From positions 24,904,688-24,968,687 of the forward strand of contig CM119263.1 of the NCBI GenBank assembly GCA_051294375.1: DNA of 64,000 nt, in the 5' to 3' direction. A program made the translations under genes and the position numbers. The notes under the pieces were generated by a model that did no database searches, was not told where the DNA came from, and saw nothing but the letters and a program-made list of their open reading frames with translations. Numbering within the stretch: the first letter of the stretch is position 1; the number at the start of each line of letters is the position of its first letter. This stretch comes from Paraspadella gotoi. Taxonomy: Eukaryota; Chaetognatha. Positions 20,515 to 33,615 of the stretch are shown here, piece by piece.

Positions 20515-20819
20515 TTTCGCGCGGTCGTCCCTCTCGCTCTCGCGACCAGAAAAATAAAGTTGACCTATTTTCTGGCGCAGAGGATGTTTACTCGGCCGAG
20601 GCTGCGGTGGGGGCGGCGGAGGCGGTGGAAGCGGTGGAGGCGGTGGAGGCGGTGGAGGCGGATCATCAACACGGAAGGAAAAGTTATTCGTCGGCAAACC
20701 TGTCAGGATAAGAAGGGAAAGAAGGGGAGATGCGGAGTGGCGGGAAAATTGAAATGTCATTGGGATGATCGTTGTTTACTGCAGCGATTTTCTATCGTGG
20801 CGATAAGAAAGAAAAAATA

Positions 20820-20907
<88 letters not shown>

Positions 20908-22391
20908 GATAAAGAAAGAAAGAAAGAAAGAAAGAAAGGGAAAGAAAGGAGAAACGAAAATAGATCATGGGTAAAAAAAAATAGGAAAAAACAAAATGGA
21001 GCCAATTTGCGTCAACATTCTTTTTCCCTTTTTTTTTGCTTATTAAAGCAAAGAAGGGAAAGGATAGGGAAAGGGAAAATTGATATTTGTACGATAAACC
21101 AATTTCGTTTCCGCTTTTTTTTTTCTTCTTCAAATCCATTCGCGGGTAAAAGGACAGAAGCTTTTTTCTCTCCAGTGTTAGGATTTCAACGGATCGCGCA
21201 AACAAAGCTTTGTTTAAAAAAAAAAATAAAGCCTTTTTAATTTTCTCTTTTAAGTCTCAGAAAAATTGTAGGATATGAAATAATTATGATCTGTTCATTA
21301 ATTCTAAGCCCAGAACATCCATCTTTAAAAAACATGTGGGGACAAAAAGTCTAAATTTTTACTGCCGCTTGCCCCCCCCCCAAAAAAAAAAAAATTATAG
21401 CCTTCAACTCTGATCGATGGGCATATCCATCACTTTTATCGCTTTAACATGCAGCCCTCTTTATGGTTTATCATAGTTATGAATTCAAAATGAAAATCGC
21501 CCATTGCTTTTAGAAAAAATGAGGCTGGTCTTTCGTTTTTATCTCATGACTTCGAAAAACCCTTAGCCTCGATTCTATCCCTGGCCGAACTTAAGCCTCG
21601 AGGAAAAGAAGCCGCGTTCAGCGATAAAAACGCCAGCCCATCCTTATCCGTCTCTTCCGATCTTGGAAACCAAAGAGGGAAAAGGAAAACGAGGGGGAAA
21701 AACAGGGAAGATAAAAAGAAAGAAGGAAGGAAAGAAGGAAAAAAAAAGAAGGAAAAGAAAAGGAGAAAAGTTAACTAGACAAAACGAGGCCACGTACCGA
21801 GAAATTGTCTCAAGATGTCCTAAGATGGTCGCTTTTACGGTTTTCCGCGGCAGGCGACGTCCGGCTGCGAGGGAGAAGCCATGGCGAAGTTCCGCAGAAC
21901 GCCGCTTTCGAGAGTAAAGACGCCGACGTGGCGTGGTGACGCCGCCAAAAGCCAAGTTATAGACGACGCCCCGATTGAAAAGATCGGGAAGATCCCGAGA
22001 TTAGTCCGGAATTTTTTTTTTATTAAAGACTTTTAACTTTCTGTTTTTACCGCTTTTCGGGCTGTTTAACTGTCGATTGGTAAGTTTTATTAAGAGGGTA
22101 AGTTCAAGGGAGAGCGAAGATTTAGTGAATCGAAAAAAAGAAAATCTGGGTTCACTTTTGTACACGAAACTCGAGTTTGGTTGAGTCGTAAATTCCGGGG
22201 GAGGCTTTCGCGAGACGGAGAGGATTCGAAGAAGTGATGGGGGAGAGAAGGTGGGGGGGAGTCGGATGAGGGGTGGGGAGACGGAGAGAAGGGTGGAGGA
22301 GACGAGGGCAGTTTCTTGAGAGGCGTCGTTTTTCTAACTCGTCTTTCTTTGGTCTTGTCGTTTTCAGATAAACGAAGGAAGTATAAATTGC
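20515..22391. other. Intergenic, upstream of the receptor locus
   Basis: Holds the AAAG array below and a GC-rich stretch near 20600-20670 ((GGCGGTGGA)-like). Beyond that it is non-coding in appearance. Confidence 0.5.
20818..20938 (+). repeat. (AAAG)n microsatellite
   Basis: About 30 copies of a tetranucleotide with one interruption. Confidence 0.97.
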
Positions 22392-22411
22392 TGAGAGAGA
22401 GAGAAGAGAGA

Positions 22412-22448
<37 letters not shown>

Positions 22449-22483
22449 AGAGTAGAGAGAGAGGAGAGATAGAGAGAGAGAGA
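22392..22483 (+). repeat. (GA)n microsatellite, imperfect
   Basis: GA array with slips. Confidence 0.96.
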
Positions 22484-22668
22484 AATATTCGAGGAAGAGG
22501 GATGAGGAATATTCGGAAACGTTGCCGTTAAAGGACGAAAGGAAGCGAATCGCGTTGGAGAGAAGATTAGGTTTTCCATCGCCTCAAATCATTTTCGCGC
22601 CTCGCTCGTTTCCGGGCGATCTCTCGGTCCACGCCTCTCCAGTCGTCGCGGCCCGAAGACGATGACGG

Positions 22669-22671
<3 letters not shown>

Positions 22672-22724
<53 letters not shown>
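22672..22724 (+). repeat. (GA)n microsatellite
   Basis: GA array, read directly. Confidence 0.97.
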
Positions 22725-22726
<2 letters not shown>

Positions 22727-23030
22727 CGTCACAGTCGAGGCTTCGCCTTCCGGTTCCAAACATTCATCATTCCTCTCCGCTCCGTCGAATCTCGGTCGCG
22801 ATCAAAGACCAAAGACGCTCTAGTCTCTGGACTCTTCTCTCCCCTTCTTATCTGTCTCCATCTCTCTCTAATCTCTCGCTCTCCGTCTTTCCTTTTCTGG
22901 TTTCCCTTCCTTTTTTTTTCTACCTATCGTTTTCTCGTTTTCCGATTTCGAGTCGATTTCTCGACGCAAGGAAAAGAATTTTCGTTTTCTTTCTTTTTAT
23001 TTCTTCCGCCAAATGAACGGATCTCTCGGT

Positions 23031-23043
23031 CTCTCTCTCTCTT

Positions 23044-23095
<52 letters not shown>

Positions 23096-23126
23096 TCTCT
23101 CGTTTTCTCCCTCTCTCTCCCTCTCG
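23031..23126 (+). repeat. (CT)n microsatellite
   Basis: CT array with a few TTTC interruptions. Confidence 0.96.
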
Positions 23127-24480
23127 GCTCGCTTTGTCGTCTCCCGTCTCCCGCGTGGGCGAGAGAGAGAATAAAAAGAGAGAGATGGAGAGAGTTGACG
23201 AGAAAGAAAATAGCCGGATGTGGGCGTGGCTCGTGGGCGTGGCCTCGGTTATGGACGAGGGGAGGACCTCGACCCTCGAGCCAGCAACGGAGGGCCGGGT
23301 TTTCCAGACGGCAGAGGGCGTGGAAACGATGGCGGAGGGGACGAAAGCTATCTCGATCAGGATTGGGTGGAAGGGCCTGGACAAAGCAGGGGGTGGAATA
23401 AACTATGAGCCAGTGGCTGCCACCGAAGAAGTGACTAAAGCCGAATCATTTTTCTCGCCCCCGCCCTAGCGTCGTCGCGAAAGGAGTGAGTGTGAATTCG
23501 GTGTGAGAAAGTCTGGACGGAGGAAGGAGACAGTGAGATAGAGAGGGGGGGCGTGTGATGCTAAAAATCGACTGAGTGATTTTCGCGAGATCCATACGAC
23601 GTAACGACGCGCGTTGGTACTTGTAGACGTGAGAGGCTTTCGCGAATCACGAATTACGGCGAGTGGAAAGAGAGAGAGTGAGAGGACGCCGTGACCGCGT
23701 TACCATGGAAACCCGCGAACGGTGGCCCGATCCCTTTTTTTTTTACCGGAGACACGAGGATCTGTCGACCTTTTCCGCGCGGTCGAGATGTCCTTTTCTC
23801 ACAGGGAAGGTCCCATACGGTGTTGGGGTGAGGATGACGAAGGTTGAGTTACATCCGGGGGGGTGTTGGGGAGAAGCGTAGCGCCCGGTCGTTAAAGCTA
23901 GTGACGTGGACGATGAAGAACTACTTCATAGCTATGATGATGAAGAGAGAGAGAGGACGAGAGAGATGAGACGATGAGAGATGAGAGATGAAGAGGAGAG
24001 AGAAAGTTGGGAAGGGTGGGAAAAAACGGTGGCTCGAGCGAGAGTGATGTCGTCGACCTTGTCGAGAGATTGAAAGATTAAGAGAAGGAGAGAGAGAGAG
24101 AGAGACAGATAGAGAGAGAGTCTCTGCCTTTCCCTCGAGAAAAGGAGGGGGACTTTGGAGTCGGCGGCGTCGGCGGCGACTTCAAAGAGTTTTCATCTAC
24201 TTTCAATCCTCTCCTTCAAAAGAAATATTTTTTCTAAACAAATTATCCTTTTTCATTTGAGGCGCGGAATTTCAGCGACGCTCAATTTCCAAGTTTTCCT
24301 CCCGATTTGTTTTGCTTTTTGTTAGATTTTGTCTTTGCTTGTTTCCTTCTTTTTCTCGTTGTTCTGCTTCTTTTAAAACTTTTTTTCCCTCCCCTTCGTT
24401 GGCCAGTTTGTTCGTGGACGGGTCGCTCGCTCGCCCGCCGAGTTTTATGGAGGAGAGAGGGCGTTTTATCGTCTCGACGA

Positions 24481-24483
<3 letters not shown>
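23127..24483. other. GC-rich intergenic DNA, overlapping open frames
   Basis: Between 23134 and 23470 three plus-strand frames and one minus frame are open over the same bases. One plus frame (23220-23408) is Gly/Arg-rich. No splice-bounded exon or family motif picks one out, so no gene is called. Confidence 0.45.
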
Positions 24484-24518
<35 letters not shown>

Positions 24519-24687
24519 NNNNNNNNNNNNNNNNNNNNNNNNNNNNNNNNNNNNNNNNNNNNNNNNNNNNNNNNNNNNNNNNNNNNNNNNNNNNNNNNNN
24601 NNNNNNNNNNNNNNNNNNNNNNNNNNNNNNNNNNNNNNNNNNNNNNNNNNNNNNNNNNNNNNNAGAGAGAGAGAGAGAGAGAGAGAG
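24484..24687 (+). repeat. (GA)n array spanning a 145-N gap
   Basis: GA repeat on both sides of the gap at 24519-24663, so the gap is very likely more GA repeat. Confidence 0.9.
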
Positions 24688-26303
24688 ATATTTGGACGAA
24701 ATTCGTGTTTACTCTTCGGCGTTCGGATTTCGGATTGCAGTTTCTGTCCGGATGAAAGAGGATTTTTTTTTATCCGATTTTTTTTTAAGAATTATTTTTA
24801 TTATATGTTTTATCGGTTTTATTCTCGTGCCAGAAAAATATCTTTCCGAGTCGGCCAGTTTATTTTTTCGCTGTTTTCTTTAAAAATATATAGTTTTTAT
24901 CTCTTTTCGCTAGTTGCCACGGAAACGCGGTTTGTTTACTCTTTTACGTCTTCCGCATCCAACGGCGCCGCCTTTTGGCTACGGCGAAGACTCGAAATGG
25001 AAAAGAAACTAGAGTTAAAGATATGGAAGAGAGAAATGGAGACGACGGAAGATGGCGGCGGAGGAAGAGAATACGAGGACGAAGACGAGGGGCGAAGACG
25101 AATACGAAGATCAAGACGAAGACGAGGGCGCGAGTAATGACCGGAAAAACAAAATGGCGGCGATCGCTCTCCCCTCTGGCGAAGAATCTTGAAAATCCTT
25201 GACCCGAGATAAAATGGGGAATTTTTTTCTCAACTCTTTTTATTCTCGCTTATATTTTTCTTTGTTTCTGTGGTTGTTCTTTTATTTCTTCTCTCCACTT
25301 ATCTTTTCTCTCGTCTCGCCTCGCGACAGTTTTCCTCGTTTCCGTCGGGCCGCCCAAGGGAATCTTCCTATCTTTTTTTTTTCTTCTTCTCTCTCTCTCT
25401 CTTTCTTTAGCCTTTCTTCTCCCTCTCTCTTTTCCGATCAACCAAAAATGTTCCTCCGGATTTTCCCTCCGAAGCCAAAGATTGAGAGTGAGAGAAGACG
25501 CATTTTACGGGCGCATTGGCGGTTTTTCACCGGAAGAGCCCATCGAAAAAGCCGAGTCGTTAAAAATTTCGAATTTGGCCGAAATTTGTCGGGAAGAATT
25601 TGCCGGAAGATGAGATCGGAGAGCGAAGACGAAAAAAATTGTATCGAAACGGGAACTTGGCCAGAAGAGCAGACCGATATCAATGGAAGACCGCACTAGC
25701 AAAATGAGTTGTCTTTTCTTCCGGCGGGAAGAGGATTGGCCGGATGCACGAGCCGGAAATTCCAGGCGAATTTTTGCCGGAAGTAACTCCTCGCGGCGTC
25801 CGGAGAAATTTTAGTTTTGATGGAGGAGTTAAGGAAAGTGAAGCCGAAGAAGAGACGAAGAAGTTGAATGAAAGAAAGAGAATATGAGTCGAGTCGAGAC
25901 TGGACGAGACGAGACGAAACGGGATGAGACGAGATGAGACGAGATGAGACGAGGACAAGACGAGAACAGACGGGACGAGTTGAGATAAAACAGACAACAC
26001 AACAACGAATAGACGGTAATAAATCTGCAGCGATGATGCAGAATCCTGGATTTAAAAGAAAAAGTATATTCAAAATGATTATTATTTATTAGTTACCTTA
26101 ACGAAGAAAAAAAATATAAAAAGAATATTTTGATGAATTTTTTTTCCTAATTTTGAAAAAGAAACCGAAATGTTTTATAAAACAAAAGAACACTAAATGT
26201 CATTAACTCTTCGATAACGAGGGTTGACGACACTGCTGGAGGCCTCTATTCAGTATTCACATCAACCGCCCTATCACCTCGCTCCCCTTATGTCATTCAC
26301 CCC
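24688..26303. other. Intergenic, low complexity in places
   Basis: Contains the GAGAC-type repeat listed separately. No gene supported. Confidence 0.5.
25885..25983 (+). repeat. Pentanucleotide (GAGAC/GAGAT)n repeat
   Basis: Imperfect five-base units such as GAGACGAGATGAGACGAGAT. Confidence 0.85.
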
Positions 26304-26538
26304 NNNNNNNNNNNNNNNNNNNNNNNNNNNNNNNNNNNNNNNNNNNNNNNNNNNNNNNNNNNNNNNNNNNNNNNNNNNNNNNNNNNNNNNNNNNNNNNNN
26401 NNNNNNNNNNNNNNNNNNNNNNNNNNNNNNNNNNNNNNNNNNNNNNNNNNNNNNNNNNNNNNNNNNNNNNNNNNNNNNNNNNNNNNNNNNNNNNNNNNNN
26501 NNNNNNNNNNNNNNNNNNNNNNNNNNNNNNNNNNNNNN
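26304..26538. other. Assembly gap (235 N)
   Basis: N run, read directly. Confidence 0.99.
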
Positions 26539-26749
26539 ACTTTCTGTAAACTATTGCGCAGTGATATATCAGAAACAGTGAAGGAAAAAAAGTTTATAAA
26601 AAAAAAGATCGTGGGTGAGTTTTCTTTAGCAAAAAAAAAAATTGGATACAGGAGACGAGGAAGATACGAAGAGCGTCACCGGGTGAGGAAGGGAATGGAG
26701 AAGGAGGAGGATGAGGATAAGGTCCAGGAGGAGGAGGAGGAGGAGGAGG

Positions 26750-26910
26750 NNNNNNNNNNNNNNNNNNNNNNNNNNNNNNNNNNNNNNNNNNNNNNNNNNN
26801 NNNNNNNNNNNNNNNNNNNNNNNNNNNNNNNNNNNNNNNNNNNNNNNNNNNNNNNNNNNNNNNNNNNNNNNNNNNNNNNNNNNNNNNNNNNNNNNNNNNN
26901 NNNNNNNNNN
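26750..26910. other. Assembly gap (161 N) after (GGA)n
   Basis: N run that begins inside a GAGGAGGAG repeat at 26725-26749. Confidence 0.99.
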
Positions 26911-27035
26911 CTCGACTCGCCATGCCCTACAGCCTCGCTTCGGCAAGCTCTACACCATAGTCCCGACATGCCCTATGGCCTCGTCACTGCGTGCCCTACA
27001 CCATAGTCCCGGCATGCCCTACGCCCCGACGCCGA
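26911..27035 (+). repeat. Short tandem repeat with GCCCTACACCATAGTCCC
   Basis: About three diverged units of roughly 40-45 bp containing CATGCCCTA and CCATAGTCCC, starting at the gap edge. Confidence 0.65.
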
Positions 27036-27314
27036 CCTAACACGCCCCACCTGATTTCCCTTTCGACCCCTGGAATCAATCGGCGTCAAGAGAAGAGAAA
27101 AAATAAATCGATTTCAAACAAAAGACTAAAGCGATGAGAGGAAAAGCGACGCGCGATTGAATTCGAAAAAAAACTTGACGAACTCAAAAGAAAAGGAGAA
27201 AATAAGGAAGGAAAGAAGGAAAGAAAGAAGGAAAGAAGGAAAGAAAGTAGAAAAGAAAACAACTAACGAAAGTAGAATAGAAAGAAAGACGGAATCTCCG
27301 ATTTCTCCTAGAAA

Positions 27315-27323
<9 letters not shown>

Positions 27324-27352
<29 letters not shown>

Positions 27353-27480
27353 NNNNNNNNNNNNNNNNNNNNNNNNNNNNNNNNNNNNNNNNNNNNNNNN
27401 NNNNNNNNNNNNNNNNNNNNNNNNNNNNNNNNNNNNNNNNNNNNNNNNNNNNNNNNNNNNNNNNNNNNNNCCCTCTCTCT
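27324..27480 (+). repeat. (CT)n array spanning a 118-N gap
   Basis: CT repeat on both sides of the gap at 27353-27470. Confidence 0.9.
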
Positions 27481-27839
27481 CTTTTTCTTTCCCTCCATCT
27501 CTCCCTCTCCCCTATTCTCGCGCGCGCGGCGCTCGCTTTTGCTTCGGGTTTTCTGGCATCGCTGCGGCCGGGGCGAACGAAAGCGCGTGCTCGCTTCACC
27601 GCACCATAATCACCATGGCAACGAGGAAAAACGGCGCGGCGACGGAAGCGCCTGCGCCTGCGTTCGACCGCGGCAGGACGCACGCGCGAGGGCGCGCGAG
27701 AACGACGACGACAACGCCAACGACGACGACGGTTAAAACTCGCGACCACCCTCGCCACGTGCGTCAGGCGTGTTTCTGGCGCGCGCGAGAGATCACACGC
27801 GAGAAACGCTCCTAGAGAGGCGTGGCCCTTGCAAAGACG

Positions 27840-27864
27840 NNNNNNNNNNNNNNNNNNNNNNNNN
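27840..27864. other. 25-N gap
   Basis: Fixed-size N run, as some scaffolders use for an unknown or negative gap. Confidence 0.99.
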
Positions 27865-28129
27865 CTGTCAGCTAGGAATTTATCGTGGAGTGGGAACGGA
27901 TGGGAAGTGTCGGGCGGGAGGGAATACCCGGGGTTTGGGGGAGGAGGGGAGACCGGGGTGGCGGGAGTGGGGGGAAACCTCCGGTGGTCATATTGAGGTG
28001 TGAGGGGGGTTGACGATCGGGCGGAGAGGACCGTGAGCGAAGAAGCGGAGGTAGTACATTGTAGGGGGGTCGGAGGCGCTTGTCGTCACTCGGCCTGTTG
28101 TCAGCCTTGGGAGAAAAAAAGATTCTCGG

Positions 28130-30790
28130 GGTTTGACTCTAGATTTTTGATTGGGGGGAGAAAAGAGGTAGGATGGTAATATTCATTGAGAGGGAATTAA
28201 GATTGGAGGGGCTCAGTGAGTGACAACCTGGCCCGCCCGCTTGTGGCGGCGTCTTCGGCAACTGCGGACTGCCTAATGCCGCGACCGATAAAATGAAAAA
28301 AATAAAAAAGCCGGCGGTCAGCGGCATTGCAGCCTCTGTGCACGTTCGCTGGCTGTGTGCCGGGCGCGCATAACACTGCGGGGAGGAGGGGCGTACGATT
28401 CCTACCAAGGAAAAAGCGCGACTAGATTAACGGTTTTTAATGCCGCCCATCTGCCCGCGTCGCCCCTGAGACCTTCCTCCTCTCCTACATCCCCTTGGCT
28501 AGCTTCCAAATCGACCGTTCTGCTCCGTTTCTTCGGCTTGGCCTTTGTTTGTTTTTTAATTATCGGGAGAAGCTTCGGAAATTTTATTTTTTTATTAGTC
28601 GGTTTGTGTTATTTTTGATTTTTTTAGTATCTCTTTGCATTTTTTCAAATATTTTTGTTCTTTCTTTTCTTTTTTCAATTATTTTCTCTCTTTATTTTAT
28701 TTACGTCTTTTGCTTTATTTCTGTGTGCTTCTTTCTTCGTTAAATTGCTTCCTCTTTTTTTTTTTAATTTCTTTCCTTTTCCTTGCCTTTGGTCCTCCTT
28801 GTTTTAGTCTTTATTTGTATCATTCGGTTGTCGGCTCCGAATTCCAAGAATGCTGATAACGTGCACCACTTGCAAGTGTGTAATTAATTGAGAGGATCTG
28901 ACGAATGTCGAACAGACTGAACGTAACGACCGGACGATCGACGAGCGAAGCGACGACGTACGACGAAAGACGCATACGACGAACGACCGAGCGACGAGAA
29001 AAACTAAAGAAACGGATGAGGTCGATGGAGATTTCCAAAATAATTCGCGCGTCAGTATTTAGTTTAATTTTTTTTCTTATGTAAACGTCAGCCAATATGC
29101 TGTTTATCTTTATGGTTTTACCGCGAGTAAGTTTAAATAGAATGATAATGCCTGCTTAATGTAAAATAAAAAGTTATATTAAATACTTAATTTATGATAG
29201 GTAATTGTGGAACCTTAGTAGGCTTTTTAATATGGGCGTCGTGCGCTTATGTTATTGTTAAATTAAATTTTTGTTTTACTTAAAAATTAAGAATTGGTTG
29301 TTATGCTTTTAAGGGCATGGAATTCTTTATACAAAATATGTTTTACGCCGAGAAAGTCGGACAACGAGCGCAACAACAACGACGACGACTCTCGTGTTCG
29401 CCGGCGCCGATAGAGGTGTTTTCGCGCTGGCATTTATAAAACATTCGTAAAACAATTATCGGGCCGAGTTTTTCGGAAGAGACTCGACGGTCGACGTTCG
29501 GCGGTGCCGAGGATAATGACTCCCAAACTCTGCGACCTCCTGCCGCCTCCGGCCGCCCGGGTCGGCCGGCCGCCCGGCGCCGAAAATATTTATACGCAAT
29601 TCTTACGGCTCTCGTAAAATAGCGTGGAAGTTGGAAGCAGCAACGCGCCGCTTGGATGTGCGGTTTAAAACGAGCGAGGGCGGTACAAAACCAAAATGAG
29701 CTTTTCAACCTTCCTTCTTTCCAGGGCTGTCTTATTCCAATCCCATTTCTCTAGTACCTACTCCTTGCCATTACCCCTTCCTGCCAAATCGCTCGATCTA
29801 GCTCCACCGCCAGTTCCTATTTTTTCTTCACGGCAACGCATCTCGCTAAACCATCTGTTCACTTCACCCCTTCTCAGGTCGGAACATTTTTCCACCCTGC
29901 CCTCTATCCCGTCGCGTTAACTCTTCTTCCCATCTTCCTACTCATCGCCTATTTTCGCTTAAATACCATTTCATGCCTTCCGGCCTCTATGCACTTTCTC
30001 TCCGTCCGGCCCCTTTTCCCCATGCACGTTATATGTGGCTCTGCTGCAATCATTCTTAACCACTGCCATGCGGCTAAGCCTCATGCATTTGTAAAGACAA
30101 GTTGTCTTCTTTTTCGGCGCCGTGTGTTTAAACGGCGGCTGATATACGAGACCCTGCCATCTACCGCGCGACGCCATTATCCGCAAGACTGTTAACCTCT
30201 GCTGACCGAGTGAAATTTACAGACGGGCGAAGGATAGGTAGGGTGGGGCAAGGATTCTCTAGCAGACCCTGGTTGAGAAACTTTGAATGGACGTGAGGGG
30301 GTTTTCTGTCTGTATGCAAAAGAAGGCCAAGTTCCGTCTCGGGGCACGCCCAGGATGAAAGGCCGATCCGTCGTTTGGCTTTGAGGGTCACGAGTGATGC
30401 GCTCCAAAAATTTGCATGAACGATGTATTACGAAGGGAAATTTAGCAATGTCGATGCTTCTTTTGTTCGCGACTGCGTTTTGGATAAATTTATTCGGTCA
30501 GACGAGGGGTTAATTTTGGCGCGTCAGTGGCGCTGATTTTCGTACTGCGCATAATTGTAGAATTTTTTAGAAATATTTTTTTTTTGGGGTCTTTGCTATA
30601 ATAAGCGAAGTCACGCGAGTGCGCATAAGTGTTACGGATTTTCAGCCCTATTTCTAGAGTCCCTAGGGTCAAACATTCATCGACAGCATGTGCGAGGCAA
30701 TAACACGAAAGGCAATAGACAACTGCAGACAATTAAGTTGCTTCCTGAAGACTTGGGAAAAGAAAGGGAAAAAGAGCTTCTTCTCTTCTC
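28130..30790 (+). repeat. Segmental duplication, copy 1
   Basis: Matches 33616-35655. Left arm 28130-28300 (TTGACTCTAGAT... GATAAAATGA) and right arm about 28815-30790 are in the same orientation as copy 2. The piece at about 28538-28805 matches copy 2 in inverted orientation. Copy 1 is the fuller version. Open frames in it (for example 29708-29343, minus) are broken in copy 2, which argues against a gene. Confidence 0.88.
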
Positions 30791-31480
30791 AACTCTCTCT
30801 TCTTTCTTCTTTTGAAATTCTTCTCTCTTTGTTTTATCGAGCCTTGAACCGCGGCGAAGCCGGGTCAGGCTCTAATATATGTTTTAGGCGTTGAGCTTCT
30901 TTGTGACGTCGTCGTCGTCGGTTCGTGGTCACGGCTGTTTCTCATATATAAAGAACTAACTTACAGCTTTTACTTAGGTTTGGCGTGTTGACTTACGCTA
31001 GTTTTTTTTTAAGATACGAAAATATATTATGAATTATGTAAGTAAGATGTTTTACAAAAAGTGTGCGACTGCATTAGTTAAGTTAAAATTTCACCGATAT
31101 GGCTTTTTCATCTTGTAAACTAGCTTGTTTGATATTTTCATATTACTATTTGGAATTTAAAGTATTGTTGTTGTTTGAATTTCGCTACTTCATCTAATAG
31201 AATTTTAGCTAGCAATATGCATATATGAGATTATAGGTACTATCATTATAATATCCAATATTAAGTAATAGTAGAAATGCTTTGAGAGCTTTAATTTACA
31301 TATTGCAGGTCATATTAATATTCGAAGATTGAAATTCAAAAATTTTTTTCATTAAATATTGCTAATAAAAATTGGGAACGTCAATAGGAATTTTTTTAAA
31401 ATGAAGAAGTTCTATAGTTCTTAAATTTTCTTAGGCAAATAAAAAATAGAAAATCTTTTACAAGCTGCGAATTGAAAAAA
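30791..31480. other. AT-rich intergenic DNA
   Basis: No repeat or gene seen apart from a short (GTC)n near 30908-30920. Confidence 0.5.
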
Positions 31481-33020
31481 GATTGGAAAAATGTTTCCAA
31501 TTGGTAAACCATTGTAACATTTTTTCTGCCTTTCTATTTATTTATTTTGTTATAATTATATTATATGTTTTTTTAGGTTCGGCTGCCTTTCTGAGGTCGT
31601 TTAAAAACGAGTTCAGGCTTTTCTCTCTGGCTCTCTCTTTGTGTGGATGGATCTCTTGCGTGATCGTCGTCGTTTTTATTGAGAAAATTCTGATTATTAG
31701 TCTTTTTCTTTCTAAAACCCCATATATATTTTGATCAGATGCGCTGCCTTTTTCTGAATCGTTTTAAAATAAGTACGAGTTCAGGCTCTCTCTCTCTCTC
31801 TGCGCCTCCGGTCTACTCCTCCGTCTCTCTCATCTCTCTCTCGATGCATCATCCTCTCATCTCCTCTCTCTCTTCTCTTTTTTCTTTTTACAAAAAAAGA
31901 AATTATTCACTTTGTTTTATCCACGCCGTTTTTTTTTGAAAAATTGCTTATTATTTCTTTCCTTCTAAAAAATTTTATCTTCGCCATTTTATTTCCGCGT
32001 CTGTCATTTCTCAAATACAAAATTCGTCGTCAAATTTATACATCTGAGATTTTCGTATTCGGATTTTTTTTGGGAAACAGTGTTGAAGAATAGCTAACTT
32101 CACCATGGATTTCGTGGCCTGTATTGCGGGGTGCCTAACGGAGTAAAACCCAATGTCTGGAGGATAACATGACCTAATAGACGCGTTAAGCGTGTCTAAA
32201 AAAATCAACTTTGACGCGAGAATCACTCGCGACTGCCGATATAAAGCAAGAAGTGACCTAATATGGCGTAATCGTTGGCGGGGATAAATCTTTGCTCTCG
32301 TAGTCTCGTTCTCTCTCGTCTCCTCCATCTCTCTCTTTCTCTCCTCTCTCGTCCGTGCTCTGCCTTCGTTTCTCCGTCTCTCGTCTCTCTCCGTCTCGCG
32401 CCTGCTTCTCTCTCATCTCGTCTCTCACTTCTGCTCTCTCTCGTACACTCTCTCATCCTTCTTTTTTTTACAAAAAAATTTATTTGCCCTTTGTAAACGA
32501 GTAAACACACGTTGTTCCGGGCTCTCTGTCTCCTTGCTCATCTCCTCTCGTGCTCATCTCATATCTATCTTGTCTCATCTAAATGCTGTCTCTCTGCGTC
32601 TCTTGTCTCTCTTTCTTATCGTTCTTTTTTTTGTATCATAAAATACCATTTTTAGTCAACCCATTTTTTTTAACGTCCGTCGTCAACTGGCGCGAAGACG
32701 AAGTAAACGAGCGTTCACGCTGCTCTCTTCCTGATCGCTTTCTCTCTCCTCTCTCTCCTTTTTTTTTTTACAAAAAAAAATAATTTTTTAGTCACATACT
32801 TTTTTTTCACTTGCACATCTCTCCCTCTCTCTCGCGGTCTCTCTCAATCACAGCCCATAGAGGTGTTCTTTGTCAGCGTCTGTCTCCTCTCTGTCTCTCA
32901 TCTCTATGTACGACCGTAATCGTTGTTGTTTTTGAAAATTCTTATTATTAATTTTTTCCTTCTAAAAAAAACTTTTCATTTATCGCCATTCGATATTTTT
33001 TTTTTCTCTAATATGCAGAA
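31481..33020 (+). repeat. CT-rich cluster of diverged interspersed repeats
   Basis: Related sentences recur: GAAAATTCTTATTATTA-like followed by TTTTTCCTTCTAAAA at about 31680, 31935 and 32930, and GCTGCCTTTCTGA...GAGTTCAGGC at about 31580 and 31742. They are separated by TCTCTC-rich stretches. Confidence 0.65.
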
Positions 33021-33615
33021 AATCTGCTAGCCCAATTGTTTTAAAACAATTGTCTCGAGATATTTTCATGGATCTCTCCTTTTAAAGAAAAAAGGAAAAA
33101 ATAACTATTATAATTGCGCAAGGCAAATAGGTCCACATGTACAGTATCAGGCATTGCTGTATGTGCTGATATCATTATGAAGACTGCTTAATATGTCCGG
33201 GTCCAATTGCACGAGCAGATTGAATTTTAAGTTCTAAGCATATATATAACGTTTCTAACCAAAAAATTCAAATTTTTTTAAGTTAGTTTTTTTTGTTTAT
33301 TTACTGCTAACTTATGGACCGGTCGGCCACAGCTATTGAGGCGAGAATATTGAAATATCTACAAATAGGCAGTTGAGAACGGTAGAGATATTTACAAATT
33401 AACATTACTTTTTTTTTGTTATTCTAATATTTTTACGAATTTTAAAATTGTAAATTTTTTTCTTTGTAGGTGTATATATTTTACATTCATTTTTTATTTC
33501 TTTTTTAAAAGTAATTAATCTATTTGAGTATGGGTTATAAATATTGTATATAATTAGATTATAACTATGCAAATATGAACATTTTGACCGCTCGGTCCCT
33601 GGTTTCTTCCTTAAA
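33021..33615. other. AT-rich intergenic DNA
   Basis: No feature recognised. Confidence 0.5.

Noticed and set aside
23134-23469. Overlapping Gly/Arg-rich and mixed plus-strand ORFs
   Set aside because: Several frames are open at once in a GC-rich patch; nothing selects one as coding.
29343-29708. 121-codon minus-strand ORF
   Set aside because: Lies in the duplication, and its frame is destroyed in the second copy; no motif.
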